A model generated the notes under the pieces. The model was not told where the DNA came from and ran no database searches. It worked only from the letters and a program-made list of their open reading frames with translations. This document shows positions 15,855 through 25,631 of a stretch of 64,000 nucleotides of DNA, in pieces (position 1 is the stretch's first letter; every line of letters starts with the position of its first letter). A program made the position numbers and the translations under genes. Source of the DNA: Verrucomicrobiota bacterium (GTDB lineage: Bacteria; Verrucomicrobiota; Verrucomicrobiia; Limisphaerales; UBA9464); assembly GCA_947454705.1 (NCBI GenBank), contig CANGKZ010000004.1, forward strand, positions 62,001 through 126,000, given 5' to 3'.

Positions 15855-18662
15855 ATGGGAAAATCCCTCATCATCGCAGAGAAACCGTCCGTAGCCGGCG
15901 ACATCGCCAAGGCTCTTGGCGGGTTTGAACGCAAGGACGGGGGCGAGTTTTACGAGAACGACAAGTACGTGGTGTCGTCGGCCGTCGGCCATTTGCTCGA
16001 GCTCACCGTCCCGGAGGAGTTCGAAATCCAGCGAGGCAAGTGGTCGTTCGACAAGCTTCCCCACATCCCGCCCCGGTTCGCGCTCAAGCCGATCGAGAAA
16101 TCCCAGGCCCGGCTCAAGACGCTGGCCCGGTTGATCAAGCGCAAGGACGTGGACACCCTGGTCAATGCGTGCGACGCCGGCCGCGAGGGCGAACTGATCT
16201 TCCGCAACATCGCCGCCTACACCGGCGCCAAGCAACCGGTGCAGCGGCTGTGGCTGCAATCCATGACCCCGGCCGCGATTCGCGACGGGTTCCAGGCGCT
16301 GCGCTCCGATGCGCAGATGCGTCCGCTGGCCGATGCCTCGGTGTGCCGTTCTGAATCCGACTGGCTGGTCGGCATCAATGGCACCCGGGCCATGACGGCC
16401 TTCAATTCCAAGACCGGTGGATTCCACCTCACCACGGTCGGACGCGTGCAGACGCCGACCCTGGCCATCGTGGTGGAACGCGAGGCCAAGATCCGCAAGT
16501 TCGTCTCCCGCGACTATTGGGAAGTGCTGGCCACCTTCGATGCCGCGCGCGGGAATTATCCGGGCCGCTGGTTCGATGAGAAGTTCGTCCGCAGTGACGA
16601 CCGCGATCCGGAAGCCAAGCCCGAGCGCCTGTGGGACAAGGCCCGCGCCGAAACCATCCGAGCCAAGTGCGAAGGCAAGCCCGGTGTGGTCACCGAGGAG
16701 AGCAAGCCCAGCACCTCGATTTCCCCGCTGCTGTACGACCTCACCACGCTGCAACGCGAGGCCAACGGCCGGTTCGGATTCAGCGCCAAGAACACGCTCG
16801 GTCTGGCCCAGGCGTTGTACGAAAAGCACAAGGTCCTCACTTATCCGCGTACCGATGCGCGGGCCCTGCCGGAGGATTACATCGGCACGGTGAAGCAAAC
16901 CCTCGATTCCCTGCGCGATTCCGCCGGGCACGGAGTGTTTGCCGAACGGATCTTGCGCGAAGGCTGGGTGCGTCCGAACAAGCGCATCTTCAACAACGCA
17001 AAGATCAGCGATCACTTTGCGATCATCCCCACCGGCGTCGTGCCCAAGGGATTGTCCGAGCCCGAGCAGAAGCTGTACGACCTGGTCACCAAGCGCTTCC
17101 TTGCGGTGTTCTATCCCGCGGCGGAGTTCCTGGAGACCACCCGCATCACGCGCGTCGAGGGCGAAGCCTTCCGCAGCGCGGGCAAGGTGCTGGTGAAGAC
17201 CGGCTGGCTCGAAGTGTACGGCAAGGAGGCGGACTCCGACGACACGCCGATCCTCACCCCCGTGGATCAGGGCGAGCGCGTCAAAACCGCCTCCATCGAG
17301 GTCAAGGGCAGCGCCACCAAGCCGCCTCCCCGCTACACGGAAGCCACCTTGCTCTCGGCGATGGAAGGCGCGGGCAAGCTGGTCGATGACGAGGAATTGC
17401 GCGAGGCCATGAGCGAGCGCGGGCTCGGCACTCCGGCCACCCGTGCGGCGATCATCGAAGGCCTCATCACCGAGCAGTACATCCACCGTCAACAGCGCGA
17501 GCTGGTGCCGACGGCCAAGGCGTTTTCCCTCATCACGCTGCTGAATGGACTCGGGGTGGAAACCCTCACCAAGCCGGAAATGACCGGCAACTGGGAGTAC
17601 CGGCTCAAGCAGATGGAACGTGGACAGCTCAAGCGTGAGCAGTTCATGGAGGAGATCCGCACGCTTACTCAGGAAATCGTCGGCAAGGCCAAGCAGTTCG
17701 AACACGACACCATCCCCGGGGACTTCGGCGTCCTCACCGTGCCGTGTCCCAAATGCGGCGGCGCGATCCACGAGAACTACAAAAAGTTCCAGTGCCAGAA
17801 GTGCGACTTCTCGTTGTGGAAGATCACGGCCGGACGTCAGTTCGAACCGGCGGAAATTGAAACACTGTTGCGCGAGGGGCGTGTGGGTCCGCTTCAGGGC
17901 TTCCGCAGCAAGCAGGGATTCCCCTTCGCCGCGGTGATCAAGATGACGCCGACCTTCGAGGCGAAGTTTGATTTCGGCGACGACAAGCAGGAGAACGGCG
18001 AGGCCGCCGTGGTGGACTTCACCGGCAAGGAGCCCGTCGGCAACTGCCCGAAGTGCCATGCCCGCGTGTTTGAAAACGGGATGAACTACGTCTGCGAGAA
18101 ATCGGTCAGCGCCGAGCGGACCTGCGATTTCAAGACGGGTGCGATCATCCTCCAGCAGCCGATCGACCGCGTGCAGGCCGGCAAGCTCTTGTCGGAGGGA
18201 AAGACCGATCTGCTCAAGGGCTTCGTCTCAAAGAAGACCAACCGCAAGTTCGAAGCCTTCCTCAAGCTCGACGGCGGCAAGGTTGGATTCGAATTCGCGC
18301 CGCGCGAAAAGAAGGCGGGCGGACGCTTTGGCAAGAAGGCCGCCGATGCCGCGCCGGCGGTGAAGCTGGATTTCACCGGATTGAAACCCCTCGGGGCCTG
18401 CCCGAAATGCAAGGGCAAGGTGTACGAAGGGCCCACGGATTACGTGTGCGAGAACGGCCAGCGCGACACCAAGCGCTGCACCTTCAAGGCCGGGAAGACC
18501 ATCCTGCAGCGCCCGATTGAGGCAGAGCACATCGTCAAGCTGCTCGCCGATGGACGCACCGAGCTGTTGGAAGGCTTCATCAGCAAGGCGGGCAAGCCAT
18601 TCCCCGCGCACCTGGTTCTGGGTGAAAAGGGCAAGGTGGAGTTCGAGTTTCCTCCGCGCTGA
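15855..18662 (+). CDS. topB: DNA topoisomerase III-like, type IA, with zinc-ribbon C-terminal repeats
   Basis: Encodes 935 aa. The Toprim domain begins LIIAEKPSVAGDIAKAL and contains DAGREGELIF. The catalytic tyrosine lies in VLTYPRTDAR (Y330). The core relaxes or decatenates single-stranded DNA. After the core come three Toprim-associated C-terminal repeat units: each starts with a CPKC zinc-ribbon half (about residues 635, 732 and 853) and continues into a beta-rich part of the form 'G..L.G..S..G..F.A.L'. The length is well above E. coli TopB (653 aa) because of this tail. ATG 15855 opens the conserved Toprim start. TopB is favoured over TopA by the AEKPS start and GREGE spacing. Confidence 0.88.
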   Translation: MGKSLIIAEKPSVAGDIAKALGGFERKDGGEFYENDKYVVSSAVGHLLELTVPEEFEIQRGKWSFDKLPHIPPRFALKPIEKSQARLKTLARLIKRKDVDTLVNACDAGREGELIFRNIAAYTGAKQPVQRLWLQSMTPAAIRDGFQALRSDAQMRPLADASVCRSESDWLVGINGTRAMTAFNSKTGGFHLTTVGRVQTPTLAIVVEREAKIRKFVSRDYWEVLATFDAARGNYPGRWFDEKFVRSDDRDPEAKPERLWDKARAETIRAKCEGKPGVVTEESKPSTSISPLLYDLTTLQREANGRFGFSAKNTLGLAQALYEKHKVLTYPRTDARALPEDYIGTVKQTLDSLRDSAGHGVFAERILREGWVRPNKRIFNNAKISDHFAIIPTGVVPKGLSEPEQKLYDLVTKRFLAVFYPAAEFLETTRITRVEGEAFRSAGKVLVKTGWLEVYGKEADSDDTPILTPVDQGERVKTASIEVKGSATKPPPRYTEATLLSAMEGAGKLVDDEELREAMSERGLGTPATRAAIIEGLITEQYIHRQQRELVPTAKAFSLITLLNGLGVETLTKPEMTGNWEYRLKQMERGQLKREQFMEEIRTLTQEIVGKAKQFEHDTIPGDFGVLTVPCPKCGGAIHENYKKFQCQKCDFSLWKITAGRQFEPAEIETLLREGRVGPLQGFRSKQGFPFAAVIKMTPTFEAKFDFGDDKQENGEAAVVDFTGKEPVGNCPKCHARVFENGMNYVCEKSVSAERTCDFKTGAIILQQPIDRVQAGKLLSEGKTDLLKGFVSKKTNRKFEAFLKLDGGKVGFEFAPREKKAGGRFGKKAADAAPAVKLDFTGLKPLGACPKCKGKVYEGPTDYVCENGQRDTKRCTFKAGKTILQRPIEAEHIVKLLADGRTELLEGFISKAGKPFPAHLVLGEKGKVEFEFPPR

Positions 18663-18737
18663 TCCCTGATTTTTCCCCGGATTGTTCCTTCCCGAAGTGC
18701 CACCTATTCGTCACTGTTTAGACGTTCGCCTTGGATC

Positions 18738-19388
18738 ATGCTGAAACGTTGGTTCTCAACCCTACACGTGTTCGGTCGTGAACTGGTCGCCAATCCGCGC
18801 CAGGTCGGGGCGGCGTGTCCCAGTTCCCCCATCCTTGCGGGGCGCATCGCGGCCCTCGTGGGGCGGCAGCCTGAGGGATATGTGATCGAGCTCGGAGCCG
18901 GCACCGGAGCCATCACCCACGCCCTCCTCGAAGCCGGCGTGCCCGCCTCCCGCCTGATCCCCGTGGAACGCAGCGAACGCCTCGCCGCGCATCTTCAGAA
19001 ACGCTTTCCCGCCGTTGGCGTGCATCACCGCGATGCCCGCGATCTCAAGCAGCTCGCCAATGAGCTCGCCCGGACCGGCGATCGCCATGTGTCCCACGTG
19101 GTGTCCAGCCTTCCCCTCCGTTCCCTTCCGGAAGCCGATGTTCAGCACATCCTGGCTGCCGTGGGGCAGGTGCTCGGAGAACGTGGGCTCTTCATCCAGT
19201 ACACCTACTCGGTGCGCGGCGGCAATGAGCCGGCGCATCAGCTGCACTGGTGCGGACGCTCCGTGGTCTGGCTGAACCTCCCGCCCGCCCGGGTGGATGT
19301 GTTCGCCACCCAGCCCGCCACCGCCGCCGAGTTCCGCAAGAACTCCGGTTGGTCGGCCCCAGACGGGAACCTCGCCACCGCGTCCTGA
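18738..19388 (+). CDS. PmtA-like phospholipid N-methyltransferase / SAM methyltransferase
   Basis: Encodes 216 aa. The N-terminus FGRELVANPRQVGAACPSSPILAGRIA followed by VIELGAGTGAITHALLEAGV is the arrangement of Sinorhizobium-type PmtA and KsgA-like methyltransferases. A later SSLPLRSLPE replaces the NLPY-type motif of rRNA dimethylases, arguing against KsgA. Known PmtA enzymes methylate phosphatidylethanolamine, which this organism can make through the pssA/psd pair at 56-58 kb. It stands alone on its strand. The specific substrate is inferred from family resemblance. Confidence 0.75.
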   Translation: MLKRWFSTLHVFGRELVANPRQVGAACPSSPILAGRIAALVGRQPEGYVIELGAGTGAITHALLEAGVPASRLIPVERSERLAAHLQKRFPAVGVHHRDARDLKQLANELARTGDRHVSHVVSSLPLRSLPEADVQHILAAVGQVLGERGLFIQYTYSVRGGNEPAHQLHWCGRSVVWLNLPPARVDVFATQPATAAEFRKNSGWSAPDGNLATAS

Positions 19389-19442
19389 GCGTTCCGCTGA
19401 CGGGCTTCCAATCCGGCAATGCCGGCGCCGCGAGGGCTCATC

Positions 19443-19640
19443 ATTCGTTTGGAGTCCCGTCTTCAGACGGTTCGGGTAGGCGTGTCTGGAGTGAGCTTGA
19501 GGACGGAAATTTGCCCTTCGTCTCTATTCACCGTCCAACAGCAGAGCCGCGTAAACGCGGTACTCCAAACGTGTGAGCAGAACCGCCGCCCCCCCTTCAA
19601 CGCTTCAACTTTTTAACCCTTCAACTGCCGTTTCTAGGCT
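19443..19640. repeat. Interspersed repeat R1, copy 2 (inverted), with CTTCAAC flank
   Basis: The core at 19443-19570 is the reverse complement type of 6996-7118. It starts with the GGAGTCCCGTCTTCAGACGG hairpin end and finishes with CCGCGTAAACGCGGTACTCC. About 34 bp at one end and 32 bp at the other are nearly identical to copy 1, while the middle differs. CTTCAAC/TCAACCC tandem motifs follow at 19595-19640. This separates the convergent methyltransferase and RND genes. Confidence 0.75.
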
Positions 19641-19647
19641 CAACCCT

Positions 19648-22600
19648 TCAACTGCGGCGCGCCGGCCGCAACTTCGCCGCGAGATCGCTCAGCAGCGTGT
19701 ACACCACCGGGATGATCACGAGGGTGAGGAAGGTGCTGGTCAGCATGCCGCCGACCACGGCGATGCCCATCGGACGCCGACTCTCGGCGCCGGCACCAAA
19801 TCCGATCGCGATCGGAAGAATGCCCGCGATGGTGGCGAAGGCAGTCATGAGGATCGGACGCAACCGGACGCGTCCCGATTCCTCCATGGCCTGACGCGAG
19901 GTCGCTCCGCGTTCGACCTGCTGATTGGCGAAGTCCACGAGCAGAATCGAGTTCTTGGTCACCAGGCCGATCAGCAGCACGAGACCAATCTGGCTGAACA
20001 GATTCAGGTTCATCGCCGGGATCGGCGGGTAGAGCCCCGACTTGCCGCCGAGATCCAGCAGCCACAGCGCCCCGAAGGCGCCGACCGCCGCCAACGGCAG
20101 CGCGAGCATCACGGTCATCGGATGAACCAGGCTCTCGAACTGCGCCGCGAGCGTCATGTAAACGATCGCGCCGGCGAGGATCATCACCCACCAGAATTCA
20201 TTCGATGCATCGGACAAGTTGCGCGCATCGCCCTCCCACGCGTGGAGGAATCCGGCGGGAAGTTCCTGGGCGAGCAACGGCTCCACCTGTTTCACCACCG
20301 TGCCGATGGGCACCGCGCCCGGAGACGCCGTGATGCTGGCCGAACGAAGACGTGCGTAGTGGCTGATCGAATTGGGTGCCGCGCCCTCGCTGCGGGTGAC
20401 CAAGCTGGAGAGCTGGATCAATTCGCCGCGCCCGTTGCGAACGAACACTCGGTCCAGATCCCGCGGCGTGAGACGCGAGGCGCGCTCGAGCTGCGCCATT
20501 ACCTGATACTCCTTGCCGTCCACCTTGATGCGGCTGAGGTCCAGTCCGCCGAAGAGGATCTGCAACGTGCGGGAAATGTCCTCGATGGTAACGCCGAGCG
20601 CGGCGGCACGGTTGCGGTCGATGCCGATGCGTAGCTCGGGTTTGTTCACCTCATAGCTCACACGGACGTTGGTGAGCAGCGGCTTTCCAACCGCATTGGT
20701 CAGGCCGCGGAGGCGGTTGGCGACCGCAGTGGCGGTGGTGTTCAGGGCGTCGAGATCCTGGTTCTGCAGCACCAGTTCAAACGGCGAGCTGTTGAAGCTG
20801 GTTTCGATGGCTTTGGGAAGATTCGCGATGGCGATGCCGCCCTCGACTTCCGCGAAGAAGCGCTGCGCGAGTCCGCCAGGGCCGTTCACGATTTCCTGCG
20901 TGTTCCGTTTGCGGTCCGCCGGATCCTTGAAGCTCACGAACACGATGCCGAGGCTCGATTGACCAGGTCCACCAAAGGCCGGCGCTACAATCGCTCCGAA
21001 GCTCCGCACTTCCGGAATGGAGGCGATGATGGCTTCGGCCTTCTTCAATTGGCGGTCGGTGAATTCCGAGGTGGAGCCGTTCGGCGTGATCACCATGGCG
21101 AACATGCGGCTCTTGTCCTCCTGCGGGAGGAAGTCCTGCTCCAGCGCCCGATATGCCGCCACCATCAGAACCAGCGTACCAAAGGTGATACCCACGATGA
21201 CGATCCGGTGATCCAGCGCCCAGCGCAGCAGTGCCAGGTAGCGACGCGTGAAGGTGTCGAGCATCCACTCGAACAAACGGAAGATTCCCCGAGGTTTCTC
21301 GTGATGCACCGGCTTGAGCCACCGGGCGGCCAGGGCGGGGGAGAGCGTGAGGGCGACAAACGCGGAGATGCCCACCGATCCCGCCACCGCGAGCGCGAAT
21401 TCGACGAACAGGCGTCCGGTGGTGCCCTTGAGGAAGGCCAGCGGGGTGAACACCGCGATCAGCGACAGCGTGATGGCAATGACCGCGAAGCTGATTTCCT
21501 CCATTGCCTTCTGTGCCGCCTGCATCGGGGGCATGCCTTCTTCGATGTGACGGAAGATCGCTTCGAGCACCACGATGGCGTCATCGACCACCACGCCGAT
21601 GCTCAGCACAAGCGCGAGCATGGTGAGGATGTTCACCGAGTATCCGAACGCATGGAGCAGCGCAAAGGTACCGATCAGCGAAACCGGCACCGCGATGGCC
21701 GGGATCAGCGTGGAGCGGAAGTTGCGGAGGAAGACGAAGATGATCAGCACCACGAGTCCGAAGGCGATGGCCAGGGTTTCCCAGACTTCGCTGATGGCCT
21801 TCTCCACGTACACGCTGGCGTCGTAGGACACCGACAATTCCGTGCCTTCGGGAAGCGTGGGGTTGATGGCTTTGACCTCGGCGCGAATCGCCTGGGCGAC
21901 GCTGACGGTGTTGGCCTTGGCCTGCTTCACGACTCCGAGGAAGACGCAGGGTTTGCCCGCGGCGCGCGCGATGGTTCGGTAGTCTTCAACGCCGGCCTCG
22001 GCGCGGCCGATGTCGCGCAGGCGCACCAGCGTGGTGCCTTCGGTGCGGATCACCAGGGCGTTGAATTCCTCCGCGGTCTTCAACTCACCGCGCGTGAGGA
22101 TGGTCATTTCGCGGTCGAGGTTCTCCACCCGGCCGCTGGGGAGTTCGACGTTTTGCTGAGTCAGCGCGCGTTGCACGTCGAGCACGGTCACGCGTCGCGC
22201 CGCCATGCGTTCTGAATCCAGCCACAACCGCATGGCGAAGCGCTTTTCGCCGCCGATGGTGATCGAGGAAACTCCGGGAATGCCCTGGAACCGCGGCTTG
22301 ATCTGCCGCTCCGCCATGGTGGTGAGATCCAGCGGGGAGTAGCGGGAACTGTTCAGCGCCACCCAGATGACCGGCTGCGCATCGGCGTCCTGCTTGGAGA
22401 CGATCGGCTCCCGGATGTCCACCGGCAGCGCACCGCGAACGCGCGACACGCGATCCCGGACGTCCTGCGACGCCACGTCGATGTCGCGCGAGAGATCAAA
22501 TTCGATCGAGATGCTGCTCACGCCTTCGCGGCTTTCCGATCGCAGCGTCTTGATGCCGGAGATGTTGTTGACCGCTTCCTCGAGACGTTCGCTCACCTCG

Positions 22601-22782
22601 GTCTCCACCACCTGCGCATTCGCACCGGGGTAGATGGTGACCACGCTGACCACCGGCGGATCGATGTCCGGCAGCTCGCGCACGGGCAGGCGCGAGAGGC
22701 CGATGACGCCGAACAGGACCAGCGCCAGATTCATCATCGTGGCGAGAATCGGGCGTTGGATGGAAATCTTGGAAAGGAACAT
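19648..22782 (-). CDS. RND efflux permease, AcrB/MdtB-like (HAE-1 type)
   Basis: Encodes 1044 aa, full length for an inner-membrane RND pump that uses proton motive force to export drugs or other small molecules. It opens with FLSKISIQRPILATMMNLALVLFG and DIDPPVVSVVTIYPGA. The proton-relay aspartate pair is in GVVVDDAIVVLE (TM4). FLPQEDKSRMFAMV and a second repeat with SQIGLVLLIGLVTKNSILLVDFANQ are also present. It lies 67 nt downstream of its adaptor on the same strand. No TolC-like outer-membrane gene accompanies them, so the pump probably borrows an outer-membrane channel from elsewhere. Confidence 0.95.
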   Translation of the reverse strand: MFLSKISIQRPILATMMNLALVLFGVIGLSRLPVRELPDIDPPVVSVVTIYPGANAQVVETEVSERLEEAVNNISGIKTLRSESREGVSSISIEFDLSRDIDVASQDVRDRVSRVRGALPVDIREPIVSKQDADAQPVIWVALNSSRYSPLDLTTMAERQIKPRFQGIPGVSSITIGGEKRFAMRLWLDSERMAARRVTVLDVQRALTQQNVELPSGRVENLDREMTILTRGELKTAEEFNALVIRTEGTTLVRLRDIGRAEAGVEDYRTIARAAGKPCVFLGVVKQAKANTVSVAQAIRAEVKAINPTLPEGTELSVSYDASVYVEKAISEVWETLAIAFGLVVLIIFVFLRNFRSTLIPAIAVPVSLIGTFALLHAFGYSVNILTMLALVLSIGVVVDDAIVVLEAIFRHIEEGMPPMQAAQKAMEEISFAVIAITLSLIAVFTPLAFLKGTTGRLFVEFALAVAGSVGISAFVALTLSPALAARWLKPVHHEKPRGIFRLFEWMLDTFTRRYLALLRWALDHRIVIVGITFGTLVLMVAAYRALEQDFLPQEDKSRMFAMVITPNGSTSEFTDRQLKKAEAIIASIPEVRSFGAIVAPAFGGPGQSSLGIVFVSFKDPADRKRNTQEIVNGPGGLAQRFFAEVEGGIAIANLPKAIETSFNSSPFELVLQNQDLDALNTTATAVANRLRGLTNAVGKPLLTNVRVSYEVNKPELRIGIDRNRAAALGVTIEDISRTLQILFGGLDLSRIKVDGKEYQVMAQLERASRLTPRDLDRVFVRNGRGELIQLSSLVTRSEGAAPNSISHYARLRSASITASPGAVPIGTVVKQVEPLLAQELPAGFLHAWEGDARNLSDASNEFWWVMILAGAIVYMTLAAQFESLVHPMTVMLALPLAAVGAFGALWLLDLGGKSGLYPPIPAMNLNLFSQIGLVLLIGLVTKNSILLVDFANQQVERGATSRQAMEESGRVRLRPILMTAFATIAGILPIAIGFGAGAESRRPMGIAVVGGMLTSTFLTLVIIPVVYTLLSDLAAKLRPARRS

Positions 22783-22849
22783 GCGGGGTTCGGGTTCCGG
22801 TCAGCGGGGTTCAGCGGCGTCGAACGGGATTCACGGTCGGCACGATCAC

Positions 22850-23935
22850 TCACTTCGTGTACGGGGCGGTGGCTTCGGCTCCGGCGATTTCCACCGGGGC
22901 ACCGGGTCGCAGTTTCTGGACCCCTTCCACGACCACGCGATCCCCCGAGGTGAGGCCGGAGAGGATTTCCGCGCGGCCGGCGAGCCGCAGGCCCACCTTC
23001 ACGGGCTTCATCTCGGCTTTGTTCTGCGCGTTCACGATGAACACCATCGTGGTGTCGCCGTTGTTCATGATCGCCGGCTCGGGAATCACGAGGGCGAGCT
23101 TCCGCAGTTCGAGGGCGAGATCGAGATTGGCAAACATGCCGCCACGGAGGCGTCCGCCCGGATTGGCAATGCGAGCCTTCACCAACGCAGTGCGGGTGCC
23201 GGCGTCGAGCTGCGGCGAGATGAAATAGACTTCGCCCTTGAACGATTCCCCGGGGAAGGCGGCGACCTTGAATCCAACGGCGAGTCCCACCTGCACCTGG
23301 CTGAGATACCGCTCGGGCACGCTGACCTCGACCTTCACGGTGTCGAGATCCACCAGCGTGGTGATGAGCGTGTTCCGCGAGATGACCTGTCCGGGGCTCA
23401 CCTGACGTGCGCCGGCGATGCCGGAAAACGGCGCCACCACCCGGGCGTCGGACAACAGGCGTCGCTTCAGCTCCACACTCGCCTCGTTGGCTGAGAAGGT
23501 GGCCGAGGCCTGGTCGTAGTCCTGTTGCGAGATCAGCTTGCTCCGGTACAGGTCGGCGGTGCGTTCAAACGAAGTCTTGGCCAGGCGCATGTTGGCATCG
23601 GCTTCGGCGAGCGACGCCGCGAGTTTCGATTCGTCGAGCAGCACGAGGAGCTGGCCCTTCTCGACCCGCTGGCCCTCGTCGAAGCCGATCTGCTTCACCG
23701 GACCGTCGATCTCGCATTTGACGTCGATCATCTCGTTGGGAACGACCGAGCCGACCAGCGACACGGACTCCACCACGGGTTGCTCCTTGGCGGCGACCGC
23801 CACGACGCGCACGGCGAATCCGCCCCCGCCGCCTCCACCGGCTGCAGGGTTCGCCGCCTTGCGGCAGCCGCTGACCGCCGGCCCGATGGCCAGAGCGAGA
23901 ATGGAACTGAGAAGAATCGAAGAAGTAAGGCGCAT
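22850..23935 (-). CDS. RND periplasmic adaptor (membrane fusion) lipoprotein
   Basis: Encodes 361 aa. The signal ends AIGPAVSGC, a lipobox, so the mature protein should be lipid-anchored at Cys-23. After a Gly-rich spacer comes the barrel-sandwich half (SVSLVGSVVPNE; VDVKCEIDGPVKQIGFDEGQ-like), a helical hairpin, then VVAPFSGIAGARQVSPGQVI and a C-terminal beta-barrel/MP domain. ATG 23935 is chosen because it opens the lipoprotein signal; the open frame upstream has no such feature. It is co-transcribed with the permease and divergent from the prepilin gene. Confidence 0.92.
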   Translation of the reverse strand: MRLTSSILLSSILALAIGPAVSGCRKAANPAAGGGGGGGFAVRVVAVAAKEQPVVESVSLVGSVVPNEMIDVKCEIDGPVKQIGFDEGQRVEKGQLLVLLDESKLAASLAEADANMRLAKTSFERTADLYRSKLISQQDYDQASATFSANEASVELKRRLLSDARVVAPFSGIAGARQVSPGQVISRNTLITTLVDLDTVKVEVSVPERYLSQVQVGLAVGFKVAAFPGESFKGEVYFISPQLDAGTRTALVKARIANPGGRLRGGMFANLDLALELRKLALVIPEPAIMNNGDTTMVFIVNAQNKAEMKPVKVGLRLAGRAEILSGLTSGDRVVVEGVQKLRPGAPVEIAGAEATAPYTK

Positions 23936-24093
23936 GACAGGCTCGCTGGTGTGCAGGAGAGTATTCCACCGGGCCGCAACCGGGCGAAGCCTATTTCGAG
24001 CGGTAACATCGAGGTGTCGGCCGCCCCTGGCCTTGCGTCCCGGAAAAAACCGGAGGAGCGTGCTTTCAGCGTCGTTTCTAGCCGCGTCAAAGC

Positions 24094-24855
24094 ATGACTC
24101 TCCCATTTCGAAAGGAGCGGACCTGGCACTTCTCGCGTTCCCAGGCCTTCACCCTGATCGAGCTTCTGGTGGTGATCGCCATCATCGCAATCCTTGCCGG
24201 GCTCCTGCTTCCCCATCTCGCGCAGGCCAAGGAGCGCGCGTATCGCACCCAGTGCGTCAGCAACAACCGCCAGCTCGGCCTCGCCCTGCAGCTCTACGTG
24301 GGCGACAACGCCGACGCCATGCCCTGGCCCAATTGGGAAAACGTATATGGCCCGGGCTGGCTGTATCAACCCACCGGCGGCCATGCCCCGGATCCGTGGA
24401 AAACCAACGAACTGCCCTTCGTGCTGCAGGGCGGTTACTACAAATATCTCGGAGATCGGAAGGTGTATTACTGCCCGTTGGATCGCACCAATCACGTGTC
24501 CTTCGTGAAGCGCGGACAACGCATCTCGAGCTACATCATGAACGGGGCGGTCTGCCATTTCGGTCAGCTCGACAAACCCAAGTACAAGATCTCGATGTTT
24601 AACCCGTCCGCCTACGTGCATTGGGAGCCGGACATCAAGCAATTCGGATCGGTGTGGGATGCCAACCAGGGTCACGACGCCAGCCAGTATCCGAGCCTCG
24701 AGGAGGGAATCGGGCGCCGACACAAGAAGGGCGCGGTCATCACCGGGTTTAGTGGGCAGGTTCACTTTATTCGATTCGAAGATTTTCAACGCGAGCAGAA
24801 CTTCAACAAACCCGGCCTGCTCTGGTGCGTCCCCGACAGCAACAACGGGCAGTGA
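24094..24855 (+). CDS. Prepilin-type (type II pseudopilin-like) protein
   Basis: Encodes 253 aa. The class III signal [19 protein letters not shown] (about residues 18-36) is the prepilin peptidase site followed by the pilin helix. The rest matches the large PVC family of exported prepilin-like proteins: [31 protein letters not shown], a [20 protein letters not shown] segment near the end. These genes are highly amplified in Verrucomicrobiota and Planctomycetes, and their role is mostly unknown. Divergent from the RND adaptor. Confidence 0.88.
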   Translation: MTLPFRKERTWHFSRSQAFTLIELLVVIAIIAILAGLLLPHLAQAKERAYRTQCVSNNRQLGLALQLYVGDNADAMPWPNWENVYGPGWLYQPTGGHAPDPWKTNELPFVLQGGYYKYLGDRKVYYCPLDRTNHVSFVKRGQRISSYIMNGAVCHFGQLDKPKYKISMFNPSAYVHWEPDIKQFGSVWDANQGHDASQYPSLEEGIGRRHKKGAVITGFSGQVHFIRFEDFQREQNFNKPGLLWCVPDSNNGQ

Positions 24856-25631
24856 GAATCGAAGATCGGAGTTCGGAGATCGCAGATCGAAGAATGTCCC
24901 TCGGTGGAGGGCGTGGTTCCACCCACGCCCCATCTTCATCTGCGGACCCCGCGTGAAGTCGCAGGCCGAAATCAGGGAACAACCGCAGAGACGCGGAGAC
25001 GCAGAGGAGAGAAAATGCGGAGGAGGTGGCAGCTGGAAGATTGGTGATCGAACGGCGCCGCGCGATTGTGGAGTGCGGTGGCAGAGCGGAGCGTCGACAC
25101 CGCTTTCGAAACCGTCCGTGGTATGGCACCGACCGGAACCATCGCATCAATGTGCAAAACCTCCCCGAATCCGCTCAGCGTCTCCGCGCCTCTGCGGTTC
25201 ATTTGCCCTGCAGCGCTTTCTGCGTTGCGATGCGGTGGTTCGCTTCTAAGTGAGGCGCGCGACTGATTGGGGCGCGGGTGGAACCGCGCCCTCCACGCCG
25301 TATTTGATCCATGCGCTTGGATGGCCGGTCCGCTCGGGAATTCCCCCAACCCGACGTTCAGTGGCGTTTGCCACGGTGCGGGCGTCGTACGCGTTTCAAA
25401 TCCGTGTTCATCCCGTGTCGATCTCTGGTTTCACGCTCTGGATTTTGGTTGAACGGATTCGGGAGGGGCATTGTCTGCGGATATAAGTGGCCGTCGAATC
25501 GCAGGAACACGCCGCTTAAACTCGCAGTCGGTATTTCGGAGCTGTTCGGAGTCCAGGGGCCCTTCCCCTGGGGTTCGTCGGACGCCCATTCCAAGGAGCC
25601 ATCCACCGCGTCGCACTTCCTTCCCCACCCC
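24856..25631. repeat. 776-bp gene-free spacer with nested inverted repeats
   Basis: The outer inverted pair is 24904-24931 (GGTGGAGGGCGTGGTTCCAC, then CCACGCCC) and 25269-25299. The inner pair is 24981-25020 (AACCGCAGAGACGCGGAGAC...) and 25171-25201 (ending CGCGCCTCTGCGGTTC). A degenerate GATCG-rich repeat occupies 24846-24892. Open frames across this region have no recognisable protein features. The promoter of the BchE-like gene probably lies in 25300-25631, but no consensus elements are assigned. Confidence 0.65.

Noticed and set aside
15690-18059. A 789-residue minus-strand frame over topB.
   Set aside because: Antisense shadow of topoisomerase III; composition atypical, no domains.
20959-22215. 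Plus-strand frame of 418 codons.
   Set aside because: Antisense to the RND permease; His/Asp/Arg-rich shadow product.
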